In this document: positions 6,581-7,054 of the stretch, piece after piece | Layout: each line of letters starts with the position of its first letter | Position numbering within the stretch: position 1 is the stretch's first letter | Assembly: GCA_026387255.1 (NCBI GenBank) | Contig: JAPLMA010000031.1 | Span: 1-7,054 of the forward strand | Reading direction: 5' to 3' | Length of the DNA stretch: 7,054 bases | Source of the DNA: Candidatus Omnitrophota bacterium | GTDB lineage: Bacteria > Omnitrophota > Gorgyraeia > Gygaellales > Profunditerraquicolaceae | The notes under the pieces: model-generated | Database searches by the model: none | What the model was told of the DNA's origin: nothing | What the model saw: the letters and a program-made list of their open reading frames with translations, nothing else | Translations under genes and position numbers: made by a program

Positions 6581-6628
6581 TTATCCACAGAGTAGCTGAT
6601 GTTTAAACGTCAGCTACTCTGTGGATAA
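6581..6628. repeat. RAYT-type palindromic repeat B4, symmetric with both outer arms
   Basis: A 48-nt nearly perfect palindrome: TTATCCACAGA (6581-6591), a 26-nt B stem at 6592-6617 (GTAGCTGATGTTT on the left; one T-G pair at 6600/6609), and TCTGTGGATAA (6618-6628). Unlike A1, B2 and A3 it carries the 9-mer on both sides. It begins 9 nt after the comM stop, so on comM mRNA it would fold into a long 3' hairpin. Only a short U run follows on that strand, so it may stabilise mRNA or attenuate transcription more than terminate it. Confidence 0.9.
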
Positions 6629-6637
6629 CTGAATCAG

Positions 6638-7054
6638 TTAAGTTAAGAAGGCGCGGTCTAGGGAGCGGTATTGAATTGCTTCGGCAATGTGCTCCGCATG
6701 AATTTGTTCGCTGCCTGCCAAGTCACTTATTGTTCGGCCCACTTTAAGTATTTTATCATAAGCTCTGGCTGATAAAGCCAATTCGGCGATTGCCATACGC
6801 ACTAACTCTTGGGCTTCTTTATCCAAAACGCAGTGTTCTTTGATTAATTTATTAGACATTTGGGCATTACAAAATATTCCGGCGGAAAATCTTCGTTGTT
6901 GAATTGCGCGGGCATTTTCCACGCGTTGTTTAATTGTTTGCGATGATTCCGCGTCTTGCTTGTCTGATAATTCCCGGTACTTTACTTGCGGTGTTTCGAT
7001 ATGCAGATCAATTCTATCCAGGAGCGGGCCGGAAATTTTTCCTAAATAATTTCT
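6638..7054 (-). CDS. comM: ComM/YifB family Mg-chelatase-like AAA+ ATPase, C-terminal part
   Basis: The frame is open to the window edge, so the 138 residues seen are only the C-terminal end of a protein of about 500 residues; a GTG at 6922 is internal. ComM is a hexameric helicase that promotes branch migration during natural transformation in species studied, and it is widely conserved even where competence is unproven. The visible part starts in the AAA+ core at RNYLGKISGPLLDRIDLHIE, the family's most recognisable block. A variable stretch and the helical Mg-chelatase C-terminal domain follow, with NAQMSNKLIKEHC, ALSARAYDKILKVGRTISDLAGS (sensor-2-like region) and HIAEAIQYRSLDR. The Walker A and B motifs lie outside the window. 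The gene ends just before repeat B4. Its own terminator is not evident, so transcription may continue into the transposase gene. Confidence 0.93.
   Translation of the reverse strand, partial: RNYLGKISGPLLDRIDLHIETPQVKYRELSDKQDAESSQTIKQRVENARAIQQRRFSAGIFCNAQMSNKLIKEHCVLDKEAQELVRMAIAELALSARAYDKILKVGRTISDLAGSEQIHAEHIAEAIQYRSLDRAFLT

Larger units (their letters stand above)
5910..6628. mobile_element. RAYT/REP composite unit bounded by TTATCCACAGRGTAG inverted ends
   Basis: A 719-bp block in the order A1, terminator, B2, transposase gene, A3, B4. Its left end reads TTATCCACAGGGTAG and its right end, read inward on the minus strand, reads TTATCCACAGAGTAG: 14 of 15 positions agree. The transposase gene is hugged by repeats, with B2 one nucleotide after its stop and A3 four nucleotides before its ATG. 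No target-site duplication is visible, as expected for Y1/HUH enzymes. It separates the lipoprotein gene from comM without damaging either. Whether the whole block moves as a unit is inference. Known RAYT families are usually domesticated single-copy genes whose short repeats, not the gene, spread. Confidence 0.6.

Noticed and set aside
5910..6628. Replication origin suggested by clustered DnaA boxes
   Set aside because: Every box is tied to a repeat unit, and no AT-rich unwinding region or dnaA, dnaN or rpmH neighbour is visible. The repeats explain the cluster.
5910..6628. CRISPR array
   Set aside because: The repeats are palindromes in mixed orientation with unequal spacing (22 to about 520 nt) and a gene between them; there is no regular spacer series and no cas gene.

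Overview
The window reads as bacterial chromosome from an AT-leaning genome with tightly packed, often overlapping genes. It contains a bacterial purine, folate and tRNA-modification gene set, an outer-envelope lipoprotein with a PKD fold, a stand-alone receiver protein and a REP-associated transposase with its repeats. This style fits an uncultured candidate-phylum bacterium; Omnitrophota (Planctomycetota-Verrucomicrobiota-Chlamydiota neighbourhood) is my best guess. That assignment is inferred from gene style only: no rRNA or marker-gene comparison was possible.

Positions 1-3775 (+): a tight run of purH (5' end outside the window), folC and mnmE. folC starts 3 nt after the purH stop, and mnmE overlaps the end of folC by 14 nt. 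Positions 3776-4162 (-): a single-domain response regulator, convergent with mnmE; the two stop codons abut without a spare base. Positions 4163-4341: a 179-nt divergent intergenic region with a good sigma70-like promoter for the regulator and a weaker one for folE. Positions 4342-5905 (+): folE (GTP cyclohydrolase I), then a lipoprotein with a TTG start and a C-terminal PKD domain. Positions 5906-6637: a repeat-rich block built around a RAYT-type Y1 transposase gene (-). Positions 6638-7054 (-): the C-terminal third of comM/yifB, whose 5' part lies beyond the window.

Four of the housekeeping genes share folate chemistry. FolE makes the pterin precursor, FolC polyglutamylates folate, PurH consumes 10-formyl-THF, and MnmE uses 5,10-methylene-THF for wobble-uridine modification.

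The most interesting part is 5910-6628. Two palindromic stem families, called A and B here, occur in the order A-B-transposase-A-B. They share a PmeI-like GTTTAAAC core and GTAG feet, and differ by compensatory base changes that keep the stem paired. Every repeat carries, on one or both outer flanks, the exact 9-mer TTATCCACA, which is identical to the strong E. coli DnaA box. Five copies lie within 719 bp, and none was seen elsewhere in the window. The whole block is bounded by near-identical inverted ends (TTATCCACAGRGTAG), so it looks like a self-contained RAYT/REP unit that may bind or titrate DnaA. The sequence and symmetry are directly visible; DnaA binding and mobility are inferences.
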